Below are positions 51,832-61,111 of a DNA stretch of 64,000 bases, piece after piece. Both the position numbers and the translations under genes were made by a program. The notes below the pieces were generated by a model. That model did not search any database. It saw nothing but the letters and a program-made list of their open reading frames with translations, and had not been told where the DNA came from. This stretch comes from Bog-257 sp963805985 (GTDB taxonomy: Bacteria > Acidobacteriota > Terriglobia > Terriglobales > Acidobacteriaceae). The DNA is taken from contig CAWDWG010000005.1 in NCBI GenBank assembly GCA_963805985.1, positions 372,001 to 436,000 on the forward strand. Direction: 5' to 3'. Each line of letters begins with the position of its first letter. The stretch's first letter is position 1.

Positions 51832-54789
51832 ATGAGCACGTCTAGAATCCCAAACAGGGGACCAACGAGCGCGCTTGCCGAGGAAACGGCGAGTCAGTCT
51901 CCCGATTTTCGGCACCTGATCGACTCCGCTCCCGCCCTGATTCACACCTCGCTGCCTGACGGATACCTCGACTTCTTCAATCAAGGTTGGCTCGACTACG
52001 TGGGTCGTTCGTTGGAAGATCTGCTGGGTTGGAGTTGGACCGAGTACATTCATCCCGAGGATCGCGAAGGGATCGTTCAAAAGTGGCGCGCGTCACTGGC
52101 CAGCGGTGAGCCTTTCGTACACGAGACCCGCGTGCGGCGCGCTGACGGCGAGTATCGCTGGATGCTCCACCACAAGGTTGCCGTGCGGGACGAGCATGGG
52201 AACATCGTCAAGTGGCATGGTTCCAGCATCGACATTGAGGACCGCAAGCGCGCTGAGCAGGCGCTTCAGCAAAGCCAGTTTTATCTCGCTGAGGGGCAGC
52301 GCCTTGCCCACATGGGAAGTTGGGCGTTCAAGGCAGCTGGCTTCGAGTACTGGTCCCCCGAGTTGTTTCGGATCTATGGTCTTGATCCGAGTGGCAAGCC
52401 GCCGACACTAGAAGAGTATTTGGCTCTTGTACACCCGAAAGATCGCGCGTTCATGGAGCAAGGAATTGCGACGATGTTGGTCGACCATCGCCCATTCGAC
52501 TTCATAAAAAGGATTGTGCGGCCAGATGGAGAGATTCGTAGCGTGCGCTGCGTGGGCGTTCCGGTTACGCACGGCGGCACGTTCCAGGGTTTTCTTGGGA
52601 CCGGGATGGATGTAACTGAGCAAGAGCAATTGACTCAGGAGTTGCAGCGCCGCGAAGCCTACCTGGCCGAAGCCCAAAGGCTCAGCCACACAGGAAGTTT
52701 CGGGTGGAAGCCTGACAGCGGCGAGATTGTCTGGTCGGATGAAACGTATCGCATCTTCGAGCATGACCCCACAGTCGAGCTAACCATCGATGCCATCGCG
52801 CAGCGCGTGCATCCCGAAGATCGCGCCGAGTTCCAGAAAGTCATCGATGGTGCGTCTGCAGGGGCGACACATTTCGAGCATGCATATCGTTTGCTGCTGC
52901 CCGATGGGAGAACAAAGCACATCCACGCCCTGGCGCACGCGTCACGGGATGCATCCGGCAACCGCGAGTTTGTAGGCGCGGGGATTGACGTTACGTCGAT
53001 CAAACGGGCAGAAGAGGAACTGCGCCGCAGCGAGGCGTATCTGGCGGAAGCGCAGAGACTCAGCAAGACAGGCAGTTGGGCTTGGAGTCCAGACCAGGAC
53101 ATCAGGTACTGGTCGGAGGAATGCTATCGTGTTCTGAGTTTCGATCCACACGATGGTTTGCCCCGATTCGAAGACTTCTTTCAGCGGATTCATCCCGACG
53201 ACCAACCCGGCTTCAGGGAACTAATTGAGACCGCTATCCGCGAGAAGGCAGAGTGGGAGGCGGACTACCGCATCGTGCATCCGGATGGCCCCGTCAGGGA
53301 CATTCACGTCGTCGCTCATCCTGTTCTAGGCACGTCCGGCGATCTCATTGAATTTGTAGGCACTGTGATCGACGTCACGGAGCGCAAACGAGCAGAGGAG
53401 GAACTGCGCAGAAGTGAAATGGAGTTCCGTCAAATGCTGGATCTTGCTCCCCACAACGTTGCCGTATTTGGACCCGGAGGAGAACGTCTTTATGCCAACC
53501 GCAATGGGCTGGATTACGTCGGCTTGAGTCTCGAAGAGTGGCGGCAATGTCCTCCCGGTGAGTTCTATCATCCTGATGATAGGAAAGAGATGCTCCGTTA
53601 TTTTGATCGCACCCTGTCTAGTGGCACTGCCCACGAGTTGGAGGTGCGAATGCGCAAGAGTGATGGGAGTTATCGCTGGTTCTTGGCCCGTTTTAACCCA
53701 TTGCGCGATGAGCATGGACAGATTACGCGTTGGTATGCTGCGGCTACCGATATTGATGAGCGCAAGCAGGCGGAAGAGAGACTCCGAAACGAGAATATCG
53801 CGCTACGGGAAGAGATCAGCAAGGCATCGATGTTCGAAGAGATCGTCGGCTCTTCTCCGGCTTTGCGAACGGTACTCTCCCGGATTGCCAAAGTTGCCCC
53901 GACTGCCTCCACCGTGCTCATCACTGGCGAGACGGGAACGGGTAAGGAACTCGTTGCTCGCGCAATCCATCGGCGGTCGCAACGATGCTCGCGTCCGTTT
54001 GTGAGTGTGAATTGTGCCGCCACTCCGCGGGATTTGATTGCCTCCGAATTGTTCGGCCATGAAAAGGGTGCATTCACCGGAGCGTTGCAGCGGCGTTTGG
54101 GTAAGTTTGAACTGGCGGAAGGCGGCACCATCTTCCTGGATGAGGTTGGCGAGCTTCCGGCAGAAACCCAGATCGCGCTGCTACGAGTTCTGCAGGAGCG
54201 CGAGTTTGAGCGTGTCGGCGGCAATCAAGCAATTCGAACCGACGTTCGGGTGATTGCTGCCACCAATCGCGACTTGCAGGCGGCGATCGACGCCGGCACC
54301 TTTCGTAGTGATCTGTTTTACCGGCTCAATGTCTTTCCTATCGAAGTCCCTCCTTTGCGGGCACGGAGAGAAGACATATCCATGCTTGTCGAGTACTTCA
54401 TCGACCGATTTGCGCGGCAAGCTGGAAAGAAGATAAGCGGCATCGACAAGAAGACTTTGGCGTTGGTTGAAGCGTACCCTTGGCCGGGTAACATTCGAGA
54501 GTTACAGAACGTGATTGAACGATCCGTCGTTCTCTGTGACACAGAGATCTTCTCAGTGGACGAGAGTTGGCTCTCGCGCACTTCATCTTCGCTCCAGCCC
54601 GCGAGTCCGACGCTCTCGAAGAAGCCGGCGCCTCAGGAAAAAGAGATCATCGAGGCCGCCTTGGCCGAAACCAAAGGTCGAGTTTCCGGGCCGGACGGCG
54701 CCGCGGCTAAGCTGGGCATCCCTTCAACTACTCTGGAATCAAAGATCAAGTCGCTCAAGATCAACAAGTATCGCTTCAAGGCTAGCTAG
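51832..54789 (+). CDS. sigma-54-dependent activator with five PAS domains
   Basis: A 985-residue enhancer-binding protein. Five PAS/PAC units lie at about residues 26-146, 153-270, 276-397, 403-525 and 531-652; three begin with near-identical YLAEAQRL(S/A)H/KTGSW-type helices. The AAA+ domain (about 667-917) has Walker A GETGTGKE, the sigma-54-contacting GAFTGA, and Walker B GGTIFLDEVGELP. A Fis-type helix-turn-helix ends the protein (about 935-985). It would sense small ligands or redox state and drive RpoN promoters. GTG 51811 is an alternative start. It is divergent from the emr operon. Confidence 0.92.
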   Translation: MSTSRIPNRGPTSALAEETASQSPDFRHLIDSAPALIHTSLPDGYLDFFNQGWLDYVGRSLEDLLGWSWTEYIHPEDREGIVQKWRASLASGEPFVHETRVRRADGEYRWMLHHKVAVRDEHGNIVKWHGSSIDIEDRKRAEQALQQSQFYLAEGQRLAHMGSWAFKAAGFEYWSPELFRIYGLDPSGKPPTLEEYLALVHPKDRAFMEQGIATMLVDHRPFDFIKRIVRPDGEIRSVRCVGVPVTHGGTFQGFLGTGMDVTEQEQLTQELQRREAYLAEAQRLSHTGSFGWKPDSGEIVWSDETYRIFEHDPTVELTIDAIAQRVHPEDRAEFQKVIDGASAGATHFEHAYRLLLPDGRTKHIHALAHASRDASGNREFVGAGIDVTSIKRAEEELRRSEAYLAEAQRLSKTGSWAWSPDQDIRYWSEECYRVLSFDPHDGLPRFEDFFQRIHPDDQPGFRELIETAIREKAEWEADYRIVHPDGPVRDIHVVAHPVLGTSGDLIEFVGTVIDVTERKRAEEELRRSEMEFRQMLDLAPHNVAVFGPGGERLYANRNGLDYVGLSLEEWRQCPPGEFYHPDDRKEMLRYFDRTLSSGTAHELEVRMRKSDGSYRWFLARFNPLRDEHGQITRWYAAATDIDERKQAEERLRNENIALREEISKASMFEEIVGSSPALRTVLSRIAKVAPTASTVLITGETGTGKELVARAIHRRSQRCSRPFVSVNCAATPRDLIASELFGHEKGAFTGALQRRLGKFELAEGGTIFLDEVGELPAETQIALLRVLQEREFERVGGNQAIRTDVRVIAATNRDLQAAIDAGTFRSDLFYRLNVFPIEVPPLRARREDISMLVEYFIDRFARQAGKKISGIDKKTLALVEAYPWPGNIRELQNVIERSVVLCDTEIFSVDESWLSRTSSSLQPASPTLSKKPAPQEKEIIEAALAETKGRVSGPDGAAAKLGIPSTTLESKIKSLKINKYRFKAS

Positions 54790-54832
54790 CTGCCCCTGGC
54801 GCGCTCCCGCCAATAGAAATTCACTCTCACAG

Positions 54833-54871
54833 CTTTACGAGCTTCGTAAGTTTACGAATTCTTCGTAAGTT
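54833..54871. promoter_or_regulatory. repeated TTTACGA/TCGTAA element upstream of the STAS-like gene
   Basis: CTTTACGAGCTTCGTAAG is followed by TTTACGAATTCTTCGTAAG: two adjacent imperfect palindromes built of TTTACGA and TTCGTAA. A very similar block occurs at 59426-59470, at nearly the same distance from the next start codon (137 versus 126 bp). Confidence 0.65.
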
Positions 54872-54969
54872 GGTGATTCCTCCAACTCCTTTTCTCTCAA
54901 TGCGCTAGCGAGTGGTCGCCGGGTTGCAACTAGGGTACAGATGGTGGGTTGAGGGGAAAGACTAACTCG

Positions 54970-55251
54970 ATGTTGAAGATTCTTAGATCGACCAAGGGCG
55001 AATCTGTGATTCTTACTGTGATTGGTCGAATCGAAGGGGAGACCCTGGAAGAGTTGAAACGGCTTTTGGGGTCGGAAGCAGGTGGCCACAACCTCGTTCT
55101 GGATATGAAGGATGTAACCCTGGTCGATCAATCTGCGATTCGGTTCTTGGCGCGCTGCGAAGCCGACAGCGTAACCCTCGAGAATTGTCCCGCATACATC
55201 CGCAATTGGATTGCGGCAGAGAAGGGCCGAAACAGAAGGCGCAAGTCATGA
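54970..55251 (+). CDS. STAS-like small regulatory protein
   Basis: A 93-residue protein. The fold pattern VILTVIGRIEGETLEELKRLLGSEAGGHNLVLDMKDVTLVDQSAIRFLARCEADSVTLENCPAYIRNWI resembles a STAS domain. The usual phosphorylatable Ser region reads VDQSAIRFL. Lacking other domains, it could be an anti-anti-sigma-type switch for the signalling proteins around it. The start has GAGGGGAAAG upstream. It lies 50 bp before the response-regulator gene, probably in the same unit. Confidence 0.75.
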   Translation: MLKILRSTKGESVILTVIGRIEGETLEELKRLLGSEAGGHNLVLDMKDVTLVDQSAIRFLARCEADSVTLENCPAYIRNWIAAEKGRNRRRKS

Positions 55252-55300
55252 AGACGAGATAATGTAATGACGTACAATGACGCCAACTGGGGTGAGCGCG

Positions 55301-55942
55301 ATGGCTACATCGGCTACGCATATTCGCATCCTAAGCGTCGAAGACCATCCGGTTTTTCGCGAAGGCCTGAGCTCCATCATCACTTCTCAGCAGGATATGG
55401 CTCTAGTGGCGCAGGCCACGAACGCGGTGGAGGCGGTTGCGGAATTCCGCCGTCATCGCCCGGACGTGACTCTAATGGACTTGCGTCTTCCTGGGGCTGA
55501 CGGAATCGACGCACTCATCGCCATTCGAGGGGAATTCCCTCAGGCTCGCATTATCATCCTGACCACTGCCGATACTGACGGCGAAATCAAACGAGCGATG
55601 CGGTCCGGGGCTTCTGCTTACATCTTCAAGAGCACGCCGAAGGACGAGATGCTGAGGGTGATCCGCTCGGTTCACGCCGGCAAGCGGCATGTTCCACCTG
55701 AGGTGGCCTCCCGCCTCGCCGAACATCTCGCCGACGATGATCTTACGGAACGAGAGCTCGAGGTTCTCCGGCTGATCCGCGATGGCTATCGCAACAAGCA
55801 GATCGCAGATCAATTGGCAATCGCCGAAACGACCGTCAACTTCCATATCAAGAATCTCGTCGACAAGCTTGGGGCAAACGACCGCGCGCACGCGGTCGCG
55901 ATTGCACTGCGGCGCGGCTTGCTGCCGAATCCGAGTGGGTGA
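55301..55942 (+). CDS. NarL/FixJ-type response regulator
   Basis: A 213-residue two-domain regulator. The receiver has the acidic pair Glu14/Asp15, phospho-acceptor Asp60 in LMDLRLPGADG, switch Thr88/89 and Lys110. The LuxR-type helix-turn-helix at about residues 147-208 reads LTERELEVLRLIRDGYRNKQIADQLAIAETTVNFHIKNLVDKL. The ATG at 55301 was chosen for GGGGTGAG upstream; 55277 is possible. It is followed by a kinase of the matching HisKA_3 class, its most likely partner. Confidence 0.93.
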   Translation: MATSATHIRILSVEDHPVFREGLSSIITSQQDMALVAQATNAVEAVAEFRRHRPDVTLMDLRLPGADGIDALIAIRGEFPQARIIILTTADTDGEIKRAMRSGASAYIFKSTPKDEMLRVIRSVHAGKRHVPPEVASRLAEHLADDDLTERELEVLRLIRDGYRNKQIADQLAIAETTVNFHIKNLVDKLGANDRAHAVAIALRRGLLPNPSG

Positions 55943-56121
55943 GCGGACTATAGAAAACTGTAGGACGACGATTGTAGATTCTGATATGTCGCGATCGACT
56001 CGGATGCAGTAATGTCACTCAATGGTCCGTTGGTGGATCACTTCTTCGTTTGATTTTCTACGTCAGCGCGACCGCTTTGGGAACGCATGCCGAACGCCGG
56101 GACACGTGCGCAGGACCAGAC

Positions 56122-59100
56122 GTGAGTCATTTACCAAAGCCGCGTACTAACCAGGTTGCCGTAGGGCCGGTAGCTCTTGGGTCCCTCCTGCTGCGTTTTG
56201 CCTGGTTGCTCCTGCTGTTAGCGCCGGCCCCCGCCGCCGCTGTCGATCCTGAACGGCACATATCGCAATATGCGCATACGGCTTGGCGAGTCCAAGATGT
56301 CGCCGAAGACTTTCGCGGCCCATTCACTCAGACCGCCGACGGCTACTTCTGGTTCGGAACAGCCAGTGGGCTAGTGCGCTTTGACGGCATCAGCTTTGTT
56401 CCGTACGCGCCATCGGGTCTGAAGCTGCCAACCCGTGGATTTAAGCACTTATTGGGTGCTCGCGATGGCAGCCTGTGGATTGGCACCACAAGCGGTCTGG
56501 CTCGCCTGAAAGACGGCAAGCTTCAGTGGTACTCCGATCCCGCGCGGCATATCGGAATCGGTTCCATCCTCGAAGATCACGAGGGCACAATTTGGATCAC
56601 GCGCTATCACGTTCCTGCGACTGAGGGGCCCTTGTGTCGCGTCGAGGGAAACGGGCTCCATTGCTATTGGAAGAGCGACGGCATTCCAGTCCATTATGGG
56701 CTTGGCTTAACGGAAGACAGCGCAGGAGACTTATGGTTTGGATCCAAGGTCCTTTGTCGTTGGCGAGCGGGCTCTGTCGCGAGTACGTACTTGAATGAGA
56801 TAGCCAACCGTCGCGACGCGGGAGACGGCATACTCGATGTCGCAACCGGACCTTCAGGAACGGTTTGGGCGGCTACGGATGGGATTGGCCGCGACTTGGG
56901 CGTGCGTTATTTCTCCGGCGGCAAGTGGGCTTCCTACATCGTCCCAGGCTTCGATGGAAGCAAAGTCAATGCCCTGGCAATGCATGTCGATCGGAATGGC
57001 TCTCTTTGGATTGGCACAGACAACAGTGGACTATATCGTGTCCACGACGGGATAGCGGAACATTACGGAACCGCCGACGGGCTTTCGGGCAACGCCGTGC
57101 ATTCCTTTTATGAAGATCGTGAGGGTAATCTCTGGGCACTCACCGACGCCGGAATTGACATGTTCCGAGATACGCCGGTGGTCAGCTACTCCACGCGAGA
57201 AGGATTATCGCAGACATTTATCTTTACGGTTCTTGCCTTACAAGACGGGTCCCTGTGGGTTGGAAACGGAAGTGCCATCGACATTCTTGCGCCCGGAGGG
57301 CACTCAAAACTTTCCGCAGCAGAAGGGCTGCCGGGCCAGGACGTACAAGCGTTGTTCCAGGATCATAGGGGCGTCGTTTGGCTTGGTTTGGATGGTAAGT
57401 TGATGGTATACGAGCATGGACGGTTCAAGGAATTTAAGCGCCCCGACGGCTCCAGTCTTGCTGAAGGAGACCTGTCCGCGATAACAGAGGATGCGAACCA
57501 CACCATTTGGGTTTTGACGTCAAGCCGCGGTCTCTATCGAGTCGAAGACCGGTCCGTAAGTAAGGTTTTGTCGGTGAGCAGTGACAATCGGCCTTCGGGA
57601 TTTCTCGCTGCCGATCACGAGGGCGGCATCTGGGTCGGCACACTGAACGGCACCTTGACTTATTACCGTGCGGGCCAAGCCCATACCATCTCATTGCCGG
57701 CGCCGGACAGCTCTTTCACGCTGATGGACATGGCTGTGGACTACGACGATTCCCTGTTGCTCTCGACCAGTAACGGGCTTTTTCGTTGGGACAACCAACA
57801 CTGGAACGTTTTGAACAATCGCAATGGCCTTCCCGGGGACGCAGTTTTTACCGCAATCCGAGATAATGCTGGCGCACTATGGCTCTTTACCCAGCGTGGC
57901 CTGGTTAAGATTGAACAGTCGGAATACGAAAAGTGGCGCCGCCAACCGGGGAGCAAACTGGCAGTCGAGATTTTTGACAGGTCTGACGGTGCACGGCCTC
58001 GCGGCACCATTCAACCAGCGCAACCGGTAGCCGCAAGAACAGGGGATGGAAAACTCTGGTTCGCAGCATCTGATGTCCTGCAAATGGTCGACCCTCGGCA
58101 TATACACAGAAACCCCGTTCCACCTCCGGTCCACGTAGAGGAGGTAATTGCCGATCACAAGGATTACGGATTTGCTGACGGAATGCGCCTGCCCGCCTTG
58201 ACTCGCGATTTGGAGATTGACTATGCGGCGCTCAGCTTCGCAGTGCCCCAAAAGGTACTGTTTCGTTACATGCTTCAAGGTCGCGACTCAGGCTGGCAGG
58301 AACCTGGAACGCGCCGCCGGGCGTTTTACAACGATCTGCCCCCAGGCCACTACCGTTTCCGGGTAGTCGCTTCCAACAATGATGGCATTTGGAACCAACA
58401 AGGTGCGTCCCTGGACTTCAACGTGATGCCCGCCTGGTATCAAACCACATGGTTCAAGCTCCTGTTGGTGGTCATTATTCTCGCAACAACATGGGCACTC
58501 TACCGTCTGCGTATCCGGCAAGTTGCACATGCGCTTGCAGTTCGGTTCGATGAACGACTAGCGGAGCGTACACGCATCGCCCGGGAATTTCACGACACAC
58601 TCATCCAGACCATTCAGGGAAGCAAGCTGGTTGCCGATGATGCCCTCGATCAATCAGCCGATCCAGCCAAAATGCGGCACGCGTTGGAACAATTATCGGG
58701 CTGGCTCGCTCGGGCGATACAAGAGGGCCGAGCAGCGCTGAATTCGCTACGCACCTCCGCAACCGAGACCAACGATCTTGCAGAAGGCCTGCGGCGAGCG
58801 ACAGAAGAGTGCCGGATGTTCAGCCCCATCGGTGCGTCCTTCTCTGTAGACGGGGGTGCCAGGGACATGCATCCAGTCGTTCGCGATGAGATTTACAGAA
58901 TAGGTTACGAGGCTATTCGCAACGCCTGCGTCCATTCGAAAGCCAGCCAGTTGCACGTGGGCTTGAAATACGGGCAAGATCTGGCCCTCTCCGTGGGGGA
59001 TAACGGCGTCGGCATCCCCGAATCGATCATCAGTGGCAGTGCAGACGGACATTATGGCTTGCAAGGCATGCGCGAGCGGGCCGCGCGCATCGGCGGCAAG

Positions 59101-59205
59101 CTCAGAATCGACAGCTCCGTCGATTCCGGTACTGAAGTCAGCCTCGTCATTCCTGGAAGGATTGCGTTCCAAGTACCTGAAGCACCGGAGTCGAATCGAC
59201 AATAG
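56122..59205 (+). CDS. two-component sensor kinase with beta-propeller sensor (Reg_prop/Y_Y_Y)
   Basis: A protein of about 1027 residues. A signal peptide (ALGSLLLRFAWLLLLLAPAPAAA) precedes a periplasmic sensor built of Reg_prop repeats of the type DGSLWIGTTSGLARL, folding as two propellers to about residue 690. A Y_Y_Y domain follows (FRYMLQGRDSGWQEPGTRRRAFYNDLPPGHYRFRV). One membrane helix is at about 774-796. The cytoplasmic part has a HisKA_3 dimerisation domain with the phospho-His in REFHDTLIQ (about 823) and an ATPase domain (NACVHSKA, DNGVGIPES, GLQGMRERAARIGG). The GTG start at 56122 is uncertain; TTG 56050 is an alternative. It has no receiver or HTH, so it needs the NarL protein encoded upstream. 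Confidence 0.92.
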   Translation: MSHLPKPRTNQVAVGPVALGSLLLRFAWLLLLLAPAPAAAVDPERHISQYAHTAWRVQDVAEDFRGPFTQTADGYFWFGTASGLVRFDGISFVPYAPSGLKLPTRGFKHLLGARDGSLWIGTTSGLARLKDGKLQWYSDPARHIGIGSILEDHEGTIWITRYHVPATEGPLCRVEGNGLHCYWKSDGIPVHYGLGLTEDSAGDLWFGSKVLCRWRAGSVASTYLNEIANRRDAGDGILDVATGPSGTVWAATDGIGRDLGVRYFSGGKWASYIVPGFDGSKVNALAMHVDRNGSLWIGTDNSGLYRVHDGIAEHYGTADGLSGNAVHSFYEDREGNLWALTDAGIDMFRDTPVVSYSTREGLSQTFIFTVLALQDGSLWVGNGSAIDILAPGGHSKLSAAEGLPGQDVQALFQDHRGVVWLGLDGKLMVYEHGRFKEFKRPDGSSLAEGDLSAITEDANHTIWVLTSSRGLYRVEDRSVSKVLSVSSDNRPSGFLAADHEGGIWVGTLNGTLTYYRAGQAHTISLPAPDSSFTLMDMAVDYDDSLLLSTSNGLFRWDNQHWNVLNNRNGLPGDAVFTAIRDNAGALWLFTQRGLVKIEQSEYEKWRRQPGSKLAVEIFDRSDGARPRGTIQPAQPVAARTGDGKLWFAASDVLQMVDPRHIHRNPVPPPVHVEEVIADHKDYGFADGMRLPALTRDLEIDYAALSFAVPQKVLFRYMLQGRDSGWQEPGTRRRAFYNDLPPGHYRFRVVASNNDGIWNQQGASLDFNVMPAWYQTTWFKLLLVVIILATTWALYRLRIRQVAHALAVRFDERLAERTRIAREFHDTLIQTIQGSKLVADDALDQSADPAKMRHALEQLSGWLARAIQEGRAALNSLRTSATETNDLAEGLRRATEECRMFSPIGASFSVDGGARDMHPVVRDEIYRIGYEAIRNACVHSKASQLHVGLKYGQDLALSVGDNGVGIPESIISGSADGHYGLQGMRERAARIGGKLRIDSSVDSGTEVSLVIPGRIAFQVPEAPESNRQ

Positions 59206-59276
59206 CGTTTTGAGCGATAACAAAGAACGCAAGAGTCTTCCTGATCTCTTCTCAGCCTAGTCCTAAAGACCAGTTG

Positions 59277-59302
59277 CGAACCTGAAGAAAAACGCAGGTT
59301 CG
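59277..59302 (+). terminator. hairpin after the sensor kinase gene
   Basis: CGAACCTG (59277-59284) pairs perfectly with CAGGTTCG (59295-59302) over a 10-nt loop, 72 bp after the kinase stop. The T tract is weak, so terminator function is only probable. Confidence 0.4.
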
Positions 59303-59425
59303 TCTCTGTAGTTTCTCAGGTTTCCCCACATGCGCAATGCGTCTATCTTGGCGTCTGTGGGGCACGTTCGGCCAACGCGAGTAGATGCAAGCGCTCGAAC
59401 GTTGGCGGAAACAGTCGACTACTGG

Positions 59426-59470
59426 CTTTACGAACTCAGTAAATTTACGAATCGTCGCAAGTTTCGTAAA
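59426..59470. promoter_or_regulatory. second copy of the TTTACGA/TCGTAA element
   Basis: CTTTACGAACTCAGTAAA, then TTTACGAATCGTCGCAAG, then TTTCGTAAA. It aligns with 54833-54871 (CTTTACGA.CT..GTAA.TTTACGAAT) and lies upstream of the second sigma-54 activator. Confidence 0.65.
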
Positions 59471-59551
59471 TCATAGAACCCTTTTAGACTCCGTGGTTTA
59501 CCGAATGGTGACCCAGTTGCATTGAATCGGTCGTAGGTGGGGAGAAACACA

Positions 59552-60760
59552 ATGACTTCGAATGGTGATACATGGATCAACGCACACGGTGACGAATCGT
59601 CCTTTATGCCTGGTTCGTTGCTTGAATACCTGGAAGACGATCGAAGAGGTCCCTCTGGAGAGGATACCCTCACCGAGACCGCTCCGTTGAAAGACGGCCT
59701 CTCGCTGGAATGCCTCTTCGACGACGAGGTCGACGGAGAGCCGAGCTTCGATGGAATCATTGGTCGAAGCAAAGCGCTTTGTTCGGTATTACGCGAGATC
59801 CAGATGGTTGCTCCGACCGACTCGACTGTATTGATTTACGGTGAAACCGGTACCGGCAAGGAGTTGATCGCGCGTGCGATTCACGAACTCAGTTCTCGCC
59901 GTAGGAATGCGTTTGTGAAGCTGAATTGCGCCGCTATTCCAACCGGACTGCTGGAGAGTGAACTTTTCGGGCATGAGAGAGGCGCCTTCACGGGAGCTAT
60001 TGGTCAGCGCATCGGCCGATTCGAAGTTGCCAACCACGGCACCGCATTCCTGGATGAGATCGGCGAGATTCCGCTCGAGCTCCAGCCGAAGCTGCTTCGC
60101 GTGCTGCAGGAGCGGGAATTTGAGCGTCTGGGGAGCACGCGTACCTTACACACTGACGCCCGGCTTATCGCAGCAACCAACTGCGATCTGGCCGCCATGG
60201 TCCAGGAGCAGAGATTCCGATCCGATCTCTTCTACCGACTGAATGTCTTCCCGGTTCGAGTTCCGGCGTTGCGTGAGCGTCGCGAGGACATCCCTCTGCT
60301 GGTGTGGCATTTCACCAAGCAGTTCGCCAGGCGCATGAAAAGGGAGTATGAGAGCATCTCTCCCGAGACGATGAGAGCCTTATGTGAGTACGACTGGCCT
60401 GGAAATATTCGCGAGCTACAGAATCTGATCGAGCGAGCGGTGATCCTTTGCGCCGGTCCTGTCTTACAGATGCCTGCTCGCGATCTTCAACATCGCACCA
60501 TCCCCGTTCAGCACAGCGGGCATACTGGTCAGAATCAAACATTGGAAGAGGCCGACCGTGTTCACATCCTGCGGACCTTGAAAGAGGTCAGGTGGGTTGT
60601 GGGCGGCCCGAACGGTGCTGCTGCGCGACTGGGAATGCATCGATCGACGTTGCAGTTCAGGATGAAAAAACTGGGCATTGTGCGGCCCGGTCGCGAAGAC
60701 GATGCTGGCCTTCCGTCGCAGTCACGAGTGCCTTTTGACTTTCAATCCTTGGCCAGTTGA
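59552..60760 (+). CDS. sigma-54-dependent transcriptional activator without receiver domain
   Basis: A 402-residue enhancer-binding protein. The first 70 residues are acidic and match no sensor domain. The AAA+ domain has Walker A GETGTGKE (about residue 97), GAFTGA (about 144), and Walker B GTAFLDEIGEIP (about 163-174); WPGNIRELQNLIERAVILC follows. A Fis-type HTH ends it (LGMHRSTLQFRMKKLGI). The start has GGTGGGGAG upstream; ATG/GTG at 59537 is less likely. Without a classical input domain its activity may be set by expression or partner proteins. It is the second RpoN activator in 9 kb. Confidence 0.92.
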   Translation: MTSNGDTWINAHGDESSFMPGSLLEYLEDDRRGPSGEDTLTETAPLKDGLSLECLFDDEVDGEPSFDGIIGRSKALCSVLREIQMVAPTDSTVLIYGETGTGKELIARAIHELSSRRRNAFVKLNCAAIPTGLLESELFGHERGAFTGAIGQRIGRFEVANHGTAFLDEIGEIPLELQPKLLRVLQEREFERLGSTRTLHTDARLIAATNCDLAAMVQEQRFRSDLFYRLNVFPVRVPALRERREDIPLLVWHFTKQFARRMKREYESISPETMRALCEYDWPGNIRELQNLIERAVILCAGPVLQMPARDLQHRTIPVQHSGHTGQNQTLEEADRVHILRTLKEVRWVVGGPNGAAARLGMHRSTLQFRMKKLGIVRPGREDDAGLPSQSRVPFDFQSLAS

Positions 60761-61111
60761 TAGCGAGAGAAACAACAACAATTACCTGCGCTGCGGTTCA
60801 AGTACTTCAGTCTTACACTATCCACTAGTTCGTTTCGGCTCGTACAAGCCGAACTAACACCTTCCTCTTCGTAGGCATCACCCGCGCTTACTAAAGACAC
60901 CCAAAACTACAACGCAATTGCGCCGATGAGGCGGCAAGTGCCAGCGCTGAGCTAGCACGTGAACCACTTGCCAGAATGTTGGCGCTTATTCGGGCACCAA
61001 AGCCGGTCCGATGCTCACAGACCCGCGAAATACAAGGGCTTCTGCTGCAAATTTCGTGGAATAGCAATTGCACTCGGCAAGGAGTGTGAAGAAGGAGTGG
61101 CCTGGATCAAC
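60761..61111. other. non-coding gap with one hairpin
   Basis: The 350 bp before ribA show no convincing gene. TTCGGCT (60834-60840) and AGCCGAA (60846-60852) form a small hairpin. The ORF that continues upstream of ribA to 60959 has no GCH II similarity (NHLPECWRLFGHQSRSD...) and is probably not translated. Confidence 0.4.
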
